Assembly (NCBI GenBank): GCA_029891345.1
Contig: CM057002.1
Span: 63,292,777 to 63,356,776 of the forward strand
DNA: 64,000 nt
Direction of reading: 5' to 3'
Origin: Dryococelus australis
Lineage: Eukaryota; Arthropoda; Insecta; Phasmatodea; Phasmatidae
Shown here: positions 34,681 to 47,375 of the stretch, one piece after another
Layout of the letters: the number at the start of each line of letters is the position of its first letter
Numbering within the stretch: position 1 is the first letter of the stretch
Program-made: the position numbers and the translations under genes
Notes under the pieces: generated by a model
What the model was told of the DNA's origin: nothing
The model's database searches: none
What the model saw: only the letters and a program-made list of their open reading frames with translations

Positions 34681-37600
34681 CTATATAAATATATTTTTAA
34701 CACACATGTTTTTGAGTGTGGCCTACTTCGTAATATTTACTTGCATGCATATATAGAGAAAAGTATGATTATTAGTTATATTGGTAACTTATTTATTATT
34801 GGTACATACGAGAATACGAATTTCTATTTTAGCGACGCACTTAAGTTTCAAAAAAATTCAATTTTGCATTTGACTGTCGCACGAATAGATATATTATGTC
34901 ATGGAAATGTAATATGTACACTAGTGGAATGATAAGTATTTCGTAAAGCTGGATCATAAGAAGAACTTTCAAAAGCGCTTTTTAACTTCAAGCCGTCTTC
35001 ATCATATCTAATTCTTGCAACGGCCACTATAAGCATAGACCTAATAACTTTGTTTGAAATTAGTCATACATATGAGTAGATATGCAAAATATCCCAGACA
35101 TTTGTGGCCGGCATTTCAAAAAATAAGTGATTTATGTTAGAAAATTATACAGTTTAAGGGTTTCTGATAATAGTACTTTCTGAACACCAAATACAGTGGG
35201 AATATGTAGGTAGATTGGTTCGCGACATGTCGTGAAAATTCTGATTTTAGGCGAAGCGGTCTTACAAAACTGCAGTTAAATAGGTATTTTATAATGCTTT
35301 TAACACCTGCAATATGTTAAGTCATTGCGCAAAGATTTTTTTAAATTGGTCAAATGTTTTCGTAGACACGGCATTCTTATCACATAGATACGTAACAAGG
35401 CCACCATTTCTAAAATAAGAACCCGATATACTTAAGTTGTATTTATTTGGAATAATTATTTTAAAACAACACCTAATGTTTGCACATTTTTCGGGAATTA
35501 CTTGAGTTGTTTCCAACATACAACGCAAGCAGTTTAATTTATAAAGTAGTTCTTTCTGCCACAAATGCGGACAGTGAGAATAAGATATAGGGCCTACAGA
35601 ACTTATTTCTGAGAGCATGCGCTGTTAACATAATGTTAAAATATTTTGAATAGTGCCAAGGTATGGAAAAGCACGAAAACTCCTATTCAGGAAATAAGCA
35701 TCCGACATGGTTGGAAAAAAAAAATCCATAATTAGGGTGTCCTTACTAGATATTTTAAGTGTACTTTTTCTTGGCGAATATCAGTGCACATGTTAAACAC
35801 TTATAGGTTCACACACAAGTGAACACGTGTAAGCTTTGTTATTCGTTTTCGAAAAAGAAGCTGATAGCAAGGAAACAAAACATAACGGAGATATTCGACA
35901 GAGCTGGCCTTAGTTTCTTACTCTACATGGTAGAGCGGGGCTTTGCCGACCAAGGGGTTATTGCACTCACTGTAGGAATCGTACGTCGTTAGTCGATCCA
36001 GATACATGTCAGTGGTGTTGTGGCTGGTTATCTCAACATGTCACCTTGTGAGTAATGTTAACTAGCAGAGAAGACATGTTTTTAGTTTTTGAGAATAATG
36101 GTCGAGCGATGAACTAGCCGAAGCTATTTGGTGATGGTGACAATTTATCTACGATTATGGCTGAACTCTCCTTCCTTAAGGTGGCATTAATCTATTTGCA
36201 ACTATTACACAAAGCCCTTGTCATACTTCGTTTCATAGTTCTTTCAGTGTATGAATGGTTTTTTTATAGCTTATTAAACACTCTTTCCGTCTTTATAGTT
36301 ACAAGTCTTTCGAAAAAAAAAAAAAATCTTATTTCACTTGGTTGCGAGTGAGACGAATACCCCCTCCCTATCCTACATGCAAGTATATGAGTTTATGGCT
36401 TCACATGCATACATACAATATATATAGACATGTGTATGAATGTGTGAAAAATGTGTGATATGGTGTATGGAAAAATGTGGAAAGAAAAGTAAATATGGAC
36501 ATATATGTATACAAATTCGTTCATTAACTAGTTGTGTTATGCTGACTACAAATTTGTATTTCAAAATGATTAAGTCAGTGTAGAAAATACAAAAAAATAG
36601 TTCCAGGACGTCACGAATAAGCTTGGTTTCGCAACCTCATTAAGAATTACATTTCAAGGTGATGGCATTCAGAGGAAATAATAAGTTAGAAATAAAATAC
36701 TGATACATAACCACATCTCGGAAAGATTCAATTATTTCCAGTATCTTGCAAAATGTGTTTATTTAATGCCTAACAAAATGTACGATTCACCAACAAATTA
36801 ATAAAAAATTTTGTTACTAAACGTTGAACAATAAAAATGAAAATAAGTATTTCGACATAACTTTGCAATGAAAAGTGAATACAAATTTATCGAAGAAATA
36901 CATGAAAAAATATAGAAAGTAGGGGAAAAAAAAAGAAGTAACTGGTATTCCGTAGGATGAGTCGGACGATCTTTTTTTTTTTTTTTTTTACATGAAGTAT
37001 CACTCGAAAGGAAGAAAGATATTTGGAAGGGTTAAAATAAGTGGGTAATTTGGACCGGTTTAAACAAGGCCTGCTACCTGAAGGCAAGAAGGAAATAAAA
37101 CATAGCAGAATTTTACAATGTGCTCCAATCTGGTACTTCAGTACAATCAACACAGATGTTGCTTCTTCCAAAATATCGTTCGTCGCGCAAGTAGCAAGGC
37201 ACTACCTTCGGACACAGCGGCGCATTAATGACGTCACTTCCCTGCTGCTCGAGTATTAAATCGCAGCAGCGACTTCTAGAACACTCCTGGCGAAGTTTGA
37301 AGATTTCGAAAACAGTTAACCGGGCTTAACGCCCCTGCGTGCCTGCGACGCAGAGAACATTAAATTCATTGTCGGAAGGACAAGCAAGAAGCTGTTTTCC
37401 TCGCCCCCCGCCCCCCTTTTTTTCTCTACCACCACCCGCTGGATGCTGAGACAGCCGAAGGGGGTTGGGATGGTGCTTCAAATTTTCTCGATGCTGTAGA
37501 GCCTTGAATAGATTAATACCAATGCGGGCGGGGCAAGGGGTAAGAGGAAGAGGTGTGTGGTGGGAGGGGGTGTCGCACCTACCCCCTTGGTACTTTTGTA

Positions 37601-38659
37601 CCCGTTGAAAGTTTTTAATGGCGTCGGATTACTTGGTCTTCTTGCCAGAAAGTTCGTCTCTTCCCCACGGCGCGTTGGGCACTAATTACCCGTGGAGTTC
37701 TGAAGAGAGGGGAAAGTGGTAGGGGAAAAGGAGGGAGGGGTGAGTATTTTTTTTTACTTGGGGTGTAATCCTTTCGTCTCGTCCCCATCGCACTTTGCGC
37801 ACGATTTGCCGCGCGCGCATCGGCGTTGAAGCAGAACTGGGTGAATGGCCAATGCACTGTGCTTGCAAGCACGCAGGCACAGAACATTGATAATTGAGCA
37901 CTTAATTTGTAGATTAATTTTTTTACAGTAAACAGTAAACGTTAAAAAAAAATTAACACATTTCTTTCACGTACTGTTAAACATATAAAGTACTTGTAAT
38001 TTTCGTTATTTATTTATGCTGAGATGTTTGAGACTTTTATTCTTACACACGAACTGTACTGGCTAACAACGTAGCAATGCTTGTATAGAACAGTGTTTTT
38101 TAGAAGATAAATTCATGGTTTTTGAAAACCTTGTCCACTTATATGGAATGTTCTCTGCCGTGAAGTTGGAGAAATCGTTCACTCCACGTCGTGAATTTCG
38201 CTCAGACTTTAAAGTCCGCGAGATTTAGTAATAAAACAAAATAATTTTGCGTTTTTGTGGGAGTACGATAAACTGACTTGCAGCGGGTGAAAGTTCACCA
38301 TGTACGTTAGGTGTGTCCTTGACTGTGAGGAAGTCTCTCCTTGCTTGCACAAAAGTTTCTGCCGTGGACATGTCGCTGAGATCAACTTCGTGCAAACAAG
38401 ATGTCGAGTTTATTTCCAGCACTGTGAGGCGCAGTGGATCACAATTGCGGGAATAATCAGAGACGCGTCTCCAGTAGCTTGTGCTAGTCACAGAGGACCG
38501 CTTGCCTTCGCGTTTGACACAACTGAGCGATCTCTAGCGCTTAATGGCACAACATGAGGAAACCCTCACGGGGTTTCGTAAAGGGGCCCCCAATCTGTGC
38601 CTGTGTTACAGACCATGGTGATAATTTTGGTGTGATGGCAGAGAGTTGTACTAATTAAA
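34681..38659. other. Mostly AT-rich non-coding DNA, no gene identified
   Basis: Poly-A/T tracts lie at about 36,313-36,326 and 36,972-36,989. A GC-richer G/C-tract patch at 37,370-37,880 resembles the other islands. A - strand frame at 38,491-38,225 (88 codons) has mixed composition but no domain or clear splice borders. Confidence 0.4.
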
Positions 38660-39078
38660 GGCTGTTCACGATAAAGTGATCACTTTATAGATTAACGTTA
38701 GAAAATAATTACTGCCCCTGCATGCATATATTTCAATGGGCGCACTGAGTGAAATTCGTCCATTAAAGTTGGTAACGATGGGTGGAAAGTAGTTCCATAT
38801 CATAACGTCAAATAAAAAGTGCTAGGTAAAAATTTGTGATAACTGAATATTATTTCTTTCGCTTTCTGTTTTTTTAATGCATCGGTGTGTAAAAATGAGC
38901 AGATTCGTAAAGTATTTACGTTCTTAATAATCTCACAGTTTCATTTGACAGAAGCATGAATAAAGTCATGACGCCCATGTCAACGTTAATTTTACATAAG
39001 ACGGAAGAATACACGACGTGTCTACAAGTAGATCTTAAGCAGGACTATCGAAAGTTCTCATTTTACCGTGAACTGTCT
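38660..39078 (-). mobile_element. MITE family copy G (about 419 bp, reverse orientation)
   Basis: The left end is GGCTGTTCACGATAAAGTG and the right end contains TCTCATTTTACCGTGAACTG, inverted relative to each other. Interior blocks match the reverse complement of copies A and C, for example 'aaagttggtaacgatggg' and 'gtaaaaatgagcagatt'. No coding capacity. Confidence 0.8.
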
Positions 39079-39219
39079 ATACCACTCAGGCCGCTGGGGC
39101 TCCAATATCTAAGTTTACTCACCCGGGAAGGAATTTAATTGTAGTAGTAATGAACACGCGAGTGTTCACTGGTCTTTCAGCAGCGCCTGGCAAGCACTGG
39201 CACTTCTTGGTCGAAAATA

Positions 39220-39772
39220 CACTGTCTACCAAAAAGTAATTGGGCACCTGTCCACAATGTTTGCACGGTGGTTGTCACCCCGTTAGAATCTCGTAGGGCC
39301 ACCTCTTGCGGCTATAACAGCAGCCACCCTGTCTGGCATGCTCGCTACGAGTGTTTGCAGGACATCCACGGGGATTCGCCGCCATTCCTCTTGCAACCAT
39401 TCCACGAGTTGAGCAATGGATTTTGGCCACGCCTGACGAGCCCTCACCCGACGATCCAATTCGTGTCAAAGATGTTCTATAGGTCGGGGCTCTGGGCGGG
39501 CCAGTTCAATCGGCGAACAATGTTGTCGGCATACCACTGCATAGTAACCCTTGAAACATGGCACCTGGTATTGTGATCCTGGAAGTGAGACGTAAAAAAC
39601 CCCACAATGATGTGGAACATTTCACTATCCTGTATGTTACAATAGGCCTCTGTGTTCATGCTACCACGGACAAACACCAGCGGTCCTACCCCGAAGGCCG
39701 TGAAACACAAGTCAACTGACGTACTGAATTACTTGTCTACACGGGTGCCCAATTACTTTTTGGTAGATAGTG
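39220..39772 (-). mobile_element. Internally deleted Tc1-like element with both inverted ends
   Basis: The ends are inverted repeats of nearly 30 bp: CACTGTCTACCAAAAAGTAA at left, and its complement TTACTTTTTGGTAGATAGTG at right. TA precedes the left end. On the - strand (39,710-39,275) the C-terminal half of a Tc1-type transposase is readable: 'FGVGPLVFVRGSMNTEAYCN', then 'HFQDHNTRCHVS' (second catalytic aspartate), 'MQWYADNIVRRLNWPAQSPD', and a tail in other frames (VEWLQEEWR, VLQTLVASMPD). The N-terminal DNA-binding half and first catalytic residue are missing. At 553 bp against a usual 1.2-1.6 kb, it is a deletion derivative. Confidence 0.9.
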
Positions 39773-42700
39773 AATTATAACCGTGAAAACCGTAAGTGTG
39801 CCACGGTCCGTGCTCAAGTTTTCTTACGTGACTCTGCTTATGTTAGTGGCGTGGGAGTTTTATTGACCTTTTGCTAGCGGTAATCTCAGCAGGTCTTTCA
39901 GCCATAGTCAGATAAGGCGTTAAACTTGTGACGACAGGGGTTGAAAACTGCTGGGTTGCTGGACGGGAGACAGGTATAAATTGACTTGATGAATGTGACA
40001 CTTATTAAATGGTGCTGAGAACGTGATGCAACACACTTGGTAACTCATATAATGTTTAATTTTTAATCGCAAAACAGCTGCTTTATTTAGTTTCATGTTA
40101 ATAATTTGTGGCATATATGCTGTACAATTCTTCTCAAGGATGTTGTTATTCGTCATATTATAGAGTTACAAGTATTTAAATGAAATTTATAGTTGTTCAA
40201 AATGAAAAACTACTCAAGACTAGAATAATAATAACAACAGCTAATAACAATGTTGAAAGCCGGCACTTAGCAAACCGCAATATGGTATTACTAATAGAAG
40301 TGGAGTATGTTTTTTTTTTACCTAATGAAAAGAAGGCTAATTTTCTAATTTGGTAAACAAGATGGCAATGTGTGTGAAGGTTGAAAAATAAGTTACCATC
40401 GCGCGTGTACGCTATTTATATGCCGTGTGGTTAAAGACGGGAATTTCTGGAAAACTTTACTGGCAAGTAGCTCTGAAATATTGAGCTTTCACAGCAGAAT
40501 TCAAAACTCAACTTTTATAAGCTGTTTGTTCGACTTTGTTCTGTCACTTGTTCGCGCCAAGAGTTTGCAACTTTTCCATACGTCTTAGGGTTCGCGAACA
40601 ACCAAGGAAAAACTTACGGAGGGAATTTTCGAACTGAATACCACTCGAGTGAGGGTTATTTGTAGGAGAGTGAGTGATACCGTTTAACTATGGCTGTGCA
40701 GGTTGTATTAAATGTTAGACAGGGCAGGCAAAAATAAAACCTCTTGTGTCAGGTGGTCGGCATTGCACATATCTGTGTAAGGGTCACGAGAACATAATGT
40801 AAAACGTCTCATTCAGCATATCATTTGACTTGATATCACAAGGGAATAGTTCACCACAACTGCTTCACTCCTGTTAATTTTACGATTTAAGAAATTACTG
40901 TTCGTACCCGATATCCTGCTAAATTTTTGACAACGATTTTATATACGTCATACTGTATATCAAGTGGTATTTCCCCCAACACTAGACTCTACTTGAAAAA
41001 TTACATTTGCGTCAGGTCACGGCCATATAAAATGTTAATTTTGACATGTCAGCCATATTAATTATGCAGGTATAATGCTGCATTGCATAAATATTCACCA
41101 TCTGTTTACGGCTGATGTACCAGATCTCTCACAATAAATTATATCGTGAATGCGTTTATGATTTAGAGTAATTTGGAAATCAAAACAGGAATTTTTGTAA
41201 CTTGCTCCAGTGCTGTTTCCGCATGGTGAAAATTTTTATTCCGATTACAATATCAGACTATCCATTAAATGTTTGAATTGACACGGTTCTTGTGCTAATT
41301 GTGTTGACGTATCCACGAGTAACAATTATTTAAAAGCAGAGGCACATTTATTTTTTGTAGAAACAGCATTGATACATTCATCTTTCGTTTGGGATTCCTA
41401 TGTTACAACAATACGAGTAAACACGTCCCTAAGATATCTGGAAATGATTTCAACTCTAACCAATAAAGAAAAATATTATCAATAGCCGGAATTCATGTCA
41501 TATTACAGAGACCACAATCCCAAGCTAAGCGTGTCCAATGTCTTTTTCAAGAATGTACCCATACACAGAAAACATTAGCATTCGGCAGGAACTTCCATAG
41601 CATCACCAAACAAATATCCTATTCCTAATGATCATAGCCGTCGGGTGGACAGATCGAATTGTAAATATGATTTTGAACGAAGTTGTTAAGTTCAGAAAAG
41701 TATTCGGATAGGACACGGAGAATTTCACTGCTCCATTACAGTAAAAAAGTGAACACAGGAAATCATTAAGCAAAACTGAGTGACCCATGATCAGGTCTTG
41801 TATCGCTCACCTTATATCCCAAGTTACTCACAAGTCGATTATCTTTAATGCAGAAATAGAGTGAGCATCGTACTCGTCTGTGCAACATGCAAAACTCATA
41901 AAAGTCGTATACACGCTGCCAAAATGATCATAAAAATAATATTTATGTTGTAAATTAAACAAATTAGCATATATATCATGCAACAGATCTACATATTTTA
42001 CTAAGTGTAAATTATTTTATTTCTTAACATTTTATAATTTGAAAGAGTTTATTTAGAATCTAAATTGAAGCCTACTTTCATTTTGGATGCTTTAGAAACA
42101 CAAGGAAAAACTTAAATCAAATAATCTCATCATAACAATTACTCTTATTGTGTGCCAGTTGTAGACACTAACATTTGTGCTGAAATGAATGTACATGAAA
42201 TAAATTATAAAAAATATAAGTAACCAATATTTATACTACATAAAACCACAGTAACTATTATGATTGTCTTTCTTGAGGAGAGAGTTGGGAGGGGGCGCCG
42301 ATCTGCAAAACTTGTTTTTTAAAACATGCAGATTGGGAGAACTTTGAATCAAATTTCAATTAAAATGGAATTTTCTGAATATGATTTTTTCTCATTTAAT
42401 AAGCAAAATTTAGCAAACAAATTTACAGGGTTACAAAATATATAAAGGCTTGTTTCGTAAGCAACATAAATTTTATTTCACTTACAATTTTGGCAGTGAA
42501 TGTATTACTTGTTAATGAGTTGTGCAGTTCAGTGCTGATTATGTGTATTTTTTTTTAACGAATACAAAGGTATATTTGCGTGGCTAGGGACTAAAATATC
42601 AGGTGTCACAAAATTCTTGACAAATGTTATGTTCGGGACTGTACTGATATCCAGACGACGTTTTGTCTTACATCGGGACCAATAGAAATTTTATATGATT

Positions 42701-42829
42701 TATGTTACTGGCAGCAGTGGCTTATGAGGCTACGGAACATAGCCTCAGCTGCGAATGAAGGTCGCCCCCCCCCCCCACAGGTGGGGAACCTTTCTCATAG
42801 GACGATATGGTCTGCTGTTTACAGTACAG
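39773..42829. other. AT-rich non-coding DNA, no gene seen
   Basis: No recognisable gene. A short C run lies near 42,768. Confidence 0.5.
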
Positions 42830-43392
42830 ACTATTCAAGCTCGTTTATATGCAACGTCCCAGTAAAGGACACTGTGAGTGAAAGGGTTAACATTGCCACG
42901 GGCCTCAGCGATTTATTAATGCGTCGGTCATGTGAAACTCTGAAATTACTAGGAACGCAAATATTTCAAAAATCTGCTCATTTTTACATTTTTATTGATT
43001 AAAACATTAGAAAGGTAAAGAAATAAATTAAGTTATCACAAATGGTTATCTGACACTTTTTATTCGACATTAATTGTAATTGTAATTTTAAAGTGCTTCT
43101 TAACGTCCCCCTGACTTGCACACTAACTTATAACCTAAGTTAAATTAGCACCCATGCCTTATCCGGGATTTGAACCCAGAGCCACCCGCACCTCAGACCG
43201 GGGGCGCACCTACCAACTGCGCCTCGGGAGGTCGGCTATTCAACAATAAGATATTGGAACTACTTTCAATTCGTCATTTCCAACCTTACTGGGCAAATGT
43301 CACTCAGTGCGCTCGTTACTATATGTAGGCAGGGCCAGCGACTTTTTTTTCTAAAGTTGATTTCATATGTGCTCACTTTGTCGTGAACAGGC
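42830..43392 (+). mobile_element. MITE family copy H, carrying a nested SINE
   Basis: The interior follows copies A and C ('tctgctcatttttac', 'ttatcacaaatggttatctg', 'gtcatttccaaccttactgggc') and the right end is GTGCTCACTTTGTCGTGAAC followed by AGGC. The left terminus is degraded or replaced. A SINE at 43,073-43,237 interrupts the middle and accounts for the extra length. Confidence 0.7.
43073..43237 (-). mobile_element. tRNA-derived SINE nested in MITE copy H
   Basis: On the - strand an A box (GGCGCAGTTGGTAGGTGC, about 43,224-43,207) is followed by a B box (GGGTTCAAATCCCGG, about 43,177-43,163). The tail at low coordinates is an ATTGTA-type short repeat. It is flanked by near-identical 11-bp repeats, ATTCGACATTA (43,062-43,072) and ATTCAACAATA (43,238-43,248), which form the target-site duplication. 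The first matches the uninterrupted MITE copies at the same place, confirming that the SINE inserted later. Confidence 0.85.
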
Positions 43393-43645
43393 TTATCCAA
43401 CTTTTACTCCCTTCCTTAGTGAAAAGAATCCGTCGATAAGAGATTTCTTTCACGGGAATTTCTGACGCGCTGCAGAGAAAATCCCTTATGCGCCGGTGAA
43501 AATCGAATTGATCTGACATGTCTGGCATCAGCCGACCCTCATAAATTATGCAGTTGAATCAGTCACATTGCTGAGCATCATACGTAGTAAAGAATACCAA
43601 CAGGCGCCTACTACAGCTGGTGTGAAGTTAATCATTTTTGATAAA

Positions 43646-44060
43646 GGCTGTTCACGATAAAGTGAGAACTTTAGAAATCAATCGTCGAAAAAAGTCGTTA
43701 CCCATTCCTGCATATACTTAAACGGGCGCACTGAATGACATGCGCCCGGTAAAGTTGGTAACGATAGATGGAAAGAAGTTCCATATTTTAACGTCAAAAA
43801 AAGTTTTAGGTAACCATTTTTGATAATTTAAATTATTTATTTCGGTTTGTGTTTTTAATGCATCAGATGTGTAAAAATTAGCAGATTTATAAAATGTTTA
43901 CTTTTCTAATAATTTCACAGTTTCACTTGGCCGACGCATGAATAGTGATGATGCCCATGGCAATGTCAATTTTACATAAGGCCGAAGAATACACAACAAC
44001 GTGAATACAAGTAGATCTTCAGCAGGGCTTTCAAAAGTGCTCATTTTACCGTAAACAGCC
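43646..44060 (-). mobile_element. MITE family copy I (about 415 bp, best-preserved ends)
   Basis: The left end is GGCTGTTCACGATAAAGTG and the right end is CTCATTTTACCGTAAACAGC then C. The termini are inverted over about 30 bp with few mismatches. The interior parallels copy G throughout. It lies 254 bp from copy H. Confidence 0.85.
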
Positions 44061-45111
44061 TATACCAACTTTTGGAAATATCAACAAGCATATGTACTCT
44101 AATACTAACAGCGAACAATGGTAATAAGTTCTACTTTTTGATTGAAATGATGACAAGCGTATTTTCGGAAATTGATTCACTTAAATTTGTTTTGTTTTTG
44201 ATTCGTCAACTGCAAATACTCTTAGTTTGCATAGTAGAATCACATTCATGTTACGAAAAATCTCAGAGTTACAATTTCTCTGCGGATGAATAGTAACCAT
44301 TGCATTAGGTCACTGGTAACATTAATATTCACATGATGAGGAAGATCGGAAGAGAACAAAGTTGACAGAAAAAATGAAAATATCCAGAACTTCCGAAAGA
44401 GTTCAATTAACCAGCAATTATGAACAGAGCAAGACAGCATAAAGTTGCATCGAGCGGAGTACACTCTCAAAATCAGAACGTAGAAAATGTATATAAATAT
44501 CATAAATTTGAATTAAAATCTACAAAACTTCTAAGATAATATAAATGCAGCTGGTTACAATAGCGATTACATTTTCATTTAAAGGGAATTCTGTAAGGCC
44601 TAAGCTGTCAATGTTAGATAGGCCAAGTTTACGTTCCTGTAACTTTGCAACCGATAAAAGCAGAGGTGTGAGATTCATACAGCTGATCTAGTAACATTAT
44701 TTCTGCACACTGAAGTAGAATCATAATATTAAAAAAATAAAAGCATTATTATTATTTAAACATAAATTTACTTAAAATATTTGTACATGAAATCTTCTTA
44801 TATTAATTATATACAAAACTGTGCTATAATTCTACTTCAGTAGGTGTATCAATGTCCAGTAAAATGACTGACCAAATTTCAGACTCCTATCTTTGATAGT
44901 TTTTCAAGATAATGGAACATAAGCTGTAAAAAATGTCAAGGTCAAAGTTCAAACTTTTCATTTGGAGTTAGTAGCACCCAGCAGCATAGTCAGGATCCTC
45001 TTCCTCGTCCCCATTCTCCCCTGCAAGCGTTTTTCTTCGAGGTGACCTTGCCTCTTTTGTGTTGAACTCGGCTAAACGTCGTGCCTTGGCAGTTGCCTTC
45101 GTATATCCAGC
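44061..45111. other. AT-rich non-coding DNA, no gene seen
   Basis: Nothing recognised before the LINE fragment. Confidence 0.5.
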
Positions 45112-45768
45112 TTGGCATTAGTGTACGCAGCCACAGAATATTGTTGCCCTGTGTGGATTAACAGCAGTCATGTGAATCTAGTAGACGTCCAGCTAAACCC
45201 TGCCATGCATATCATCTGCGGCGCAGAAAGATCAACAACTGTCATTTGGCTACCCGCTTTGTCTAACATCCTTCCTCCTGACATTAGGAGGCAGAAAGCA
45301 CACTTTGCGGGAATATGTAAAGGCAAGGAACTCTATTGAAACCCCGCTGCATGAGGATCTTTCAAGACATGTTCCTTCAAGGCTTAAGTCGAGAAAACCG
45401 CCACTGAAACTAGCTGAAGACCTAGACACGAATGGTTTCTACCCGTATCTGGAGTGGCAGCAAAAATGGACAGACTCGAACATAAACAGTCCATTGCTCG
45501 CGTTCGGTGAAAAGAGGAAAGACGAATTTATGCTTGATAGGAAATTGTGGTGTACTTTGAATAGACTTCGGACTGGGTATGGTCGCTGCAATTCTATGTT
45601 GCACAAATGAAGACTCAGATACGATCCATCCTGTCTCTGCGATCATGGAGATCAGACCATTCGTCATCTTCTCCCAGAATGCCCTCAGATATCCTACCCT
45701 GGACCCACTGATGATATCAAAGATTTGTCTACTGACGCAATAAAATGGTTAAAGTCCCTAAATATTTG
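45112..45768 (+). pseudogene. Jockey/RTE-type LINE: 3' end of ORF2, frameshifted and 5'-truncated
   Basis: The readable part is the C-terminal tail of a non-LTR retrotransposon polymerase: YAATEYCCPVW ('AYG/AEYC-PVW'-type RT end), then GAERSTTVIWLPALSNILPP, then a second frame (45,305-45,610) with LDRKLWCTLNRLRTGYGRCN, then a cysteine/histidine motif, CLCDHGDQTIRHLLPECP, and an end at KWLKSLNI before a stop at about 45,768. An A-rich sequence with AATAAA follows (about 45,820). The catalytic RT core and endonuclease are absent, typical of 5' truncation at insertion. Frame changes at about 45,330 and 45,610 make it inactive. Confidence 0.85.
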
Positions 45769-45834
45769 ATTTTTATTATTTTCTTTCCAAAATTGCATTG
45801 ATGAACCATACGCTATAAAATAAATAAATTGTTG

Positions 45835-47375
45835 TTATGCCTAAATGTTGCAGGCCCTTTACTGTGTGAATGCCAGGGACGGTGTTGAGTTGCTTCAACA
45901 CTCTTATTCTTCCAATATTGCCATCATTGAATGTCAACACAGCATCGCTGACTGCCCATGTAAGCTCTTTCCGAGGAGGTCTGGATGAGCCAGGTCTCTG
46001 TATGTTGGCTTGATGGCTTCTATAACAGCATCAGGAAGAGAATTGTTGTGTTTGAAACTCTTCCCCAAAGCTTCATACTTTCGGAATTTACACCATGTGT
46101 TAGGTCGAAATGGGCAAAGTGAATGTATGGGTTTCTCGCCATTTGATAGTTTGTGGAAGTATGTGGCCCAGACCGCTTTCCTCATACTCTCTAAATCGTA
46201 TGTGTTATTTCTGATTGCCATACAATAATACTGCTGAAGTTCATTGATTTTTTTATCTGTTAGCTGACCCCTCAGAAGTTTCCCATCTGACAGTACTCTG
46301 GTACGCAGTGCTTGTTTCAATTTTCTGAGGCATGTGCCCATCTTCTTTTGTACATCTCCAACACACTCAACCTTATTTATCCCCACATTCTGATATGGTT
46401 TTGATTCAACAACACTCTTATATGCTTTAGAATCCCCATCCCCAAGGAATTGTGCATAGCGTACACCCCTTTCCAGCACAGAGCGCCTGAAAATTTTCAC
46501 AGCAGCATCAGCTTCCATTCCTCCACTAGTCCCTTCATTGTTTTTCTTCCAGTTGTCGTGCTCGCCACTTGAATTTTTACATCGCAACAATGACAGTGTT
46601 TTATCAATGCCTCAAAGTCAATAACTTCACCTGTGTCTATGCTGGTAAGTGTGGCAACTGAGTTTTTAAAGGCGTGTCCTCGTTTTTGCCATGTCCGATC
46701 AAATGCGATTGGTACGTCACTACAACCTTCATTCACTTCTACGACCTCTTTCGCAGCAACTTTCATTGAAGAGGGAGCAACAGATTCAACAGCCTCCCCT
46801 ATAATTCCAGAGTATTTCTGAGTTCTTGTAGGTTGTGGTGGAAGATTCATTAGTGCACAGAATGTTTGAGCGGCACTGAGACCTTTACCAATAGCTCTCA
46901 TAGCATAGAGCAGTCTAAAGATAGCCTCATAAAGATATTTTTGGCACTGTTTTTTAGGGGCATAATTTATTTCTGCTTTCGCAATTTGTACAAATAATAA
47001 CTATTGTTGTTGAAAGGCCATTTCTTCCTGAAGTATCTTCTTACACAATTACTTGTCCACCACAAATATTGCAACATACAAAATCAGCCAACAATTTACT
47101 GAAGATATTCATAACAACTAAAACATAACCTACATTATAACTGTCAGCAACATTTTTCCTAACTCACACACATCTTTAAAATGTTTATCAAGTTTAGTCT
47201 TTGAGGCACTGGTAGGGCGTGTGTCTTTCTTGCTGTCTGGTGTAACATGTTTATCATTAGTTTCTACAATGTCCGAGGATTTTTCTACTACAAAATAGTC
47301 ACTTACCTTTATGTTTCTAGTATGCTTGTTGCCACAAAATCTTATTTTTCTAAACACGTTTCTTCTTCTAGGCAT
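45835..47375 (-). pseudogene. Mutator-like transposase pseudogene
   Basis: This would be a DDE-type transposase. The start is MPRRRNVFRKIRFCGNKHT at 47,375, then a basic linker, a paired-cysteine segment (CCNICGG near 47,070, ICTNCES near 46,985; zinc-binding type), 'PPQPTRTQKYSGIIG', 'IAFDRTWQKRGH' with a probable catalytic aspartate (about 46,690), 'HCHCC', 'FLGDGDSKAYKSVVE' (second acidic motif, about 46,460), 'CPFRPNTWCKF', and a tail 'AVLTFNDGN' with 'RVLKQL' near 45,900. The order matches the Mutator-like transposase domain of insect proteins. At least four breaks (near 47,130, 47,020, 46,520 and 45,935) show decay. Inverted ends were not located. Confidence 0.8.

Noticed and set aside
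38225-38491. 88-codon - strand frame with exon-like composition
   Set aside because: No good splice borders and no recognisable domain; left as unassigned.
47290-47312. Strong donor-like AAG|GTAAGT inside the Mutator-like transposase start
   Set aside because: The coding frame continues through it with plausible family sequence, so an intron is not needed to explain the gene. The later breaks are frameshifts, not splice sites.
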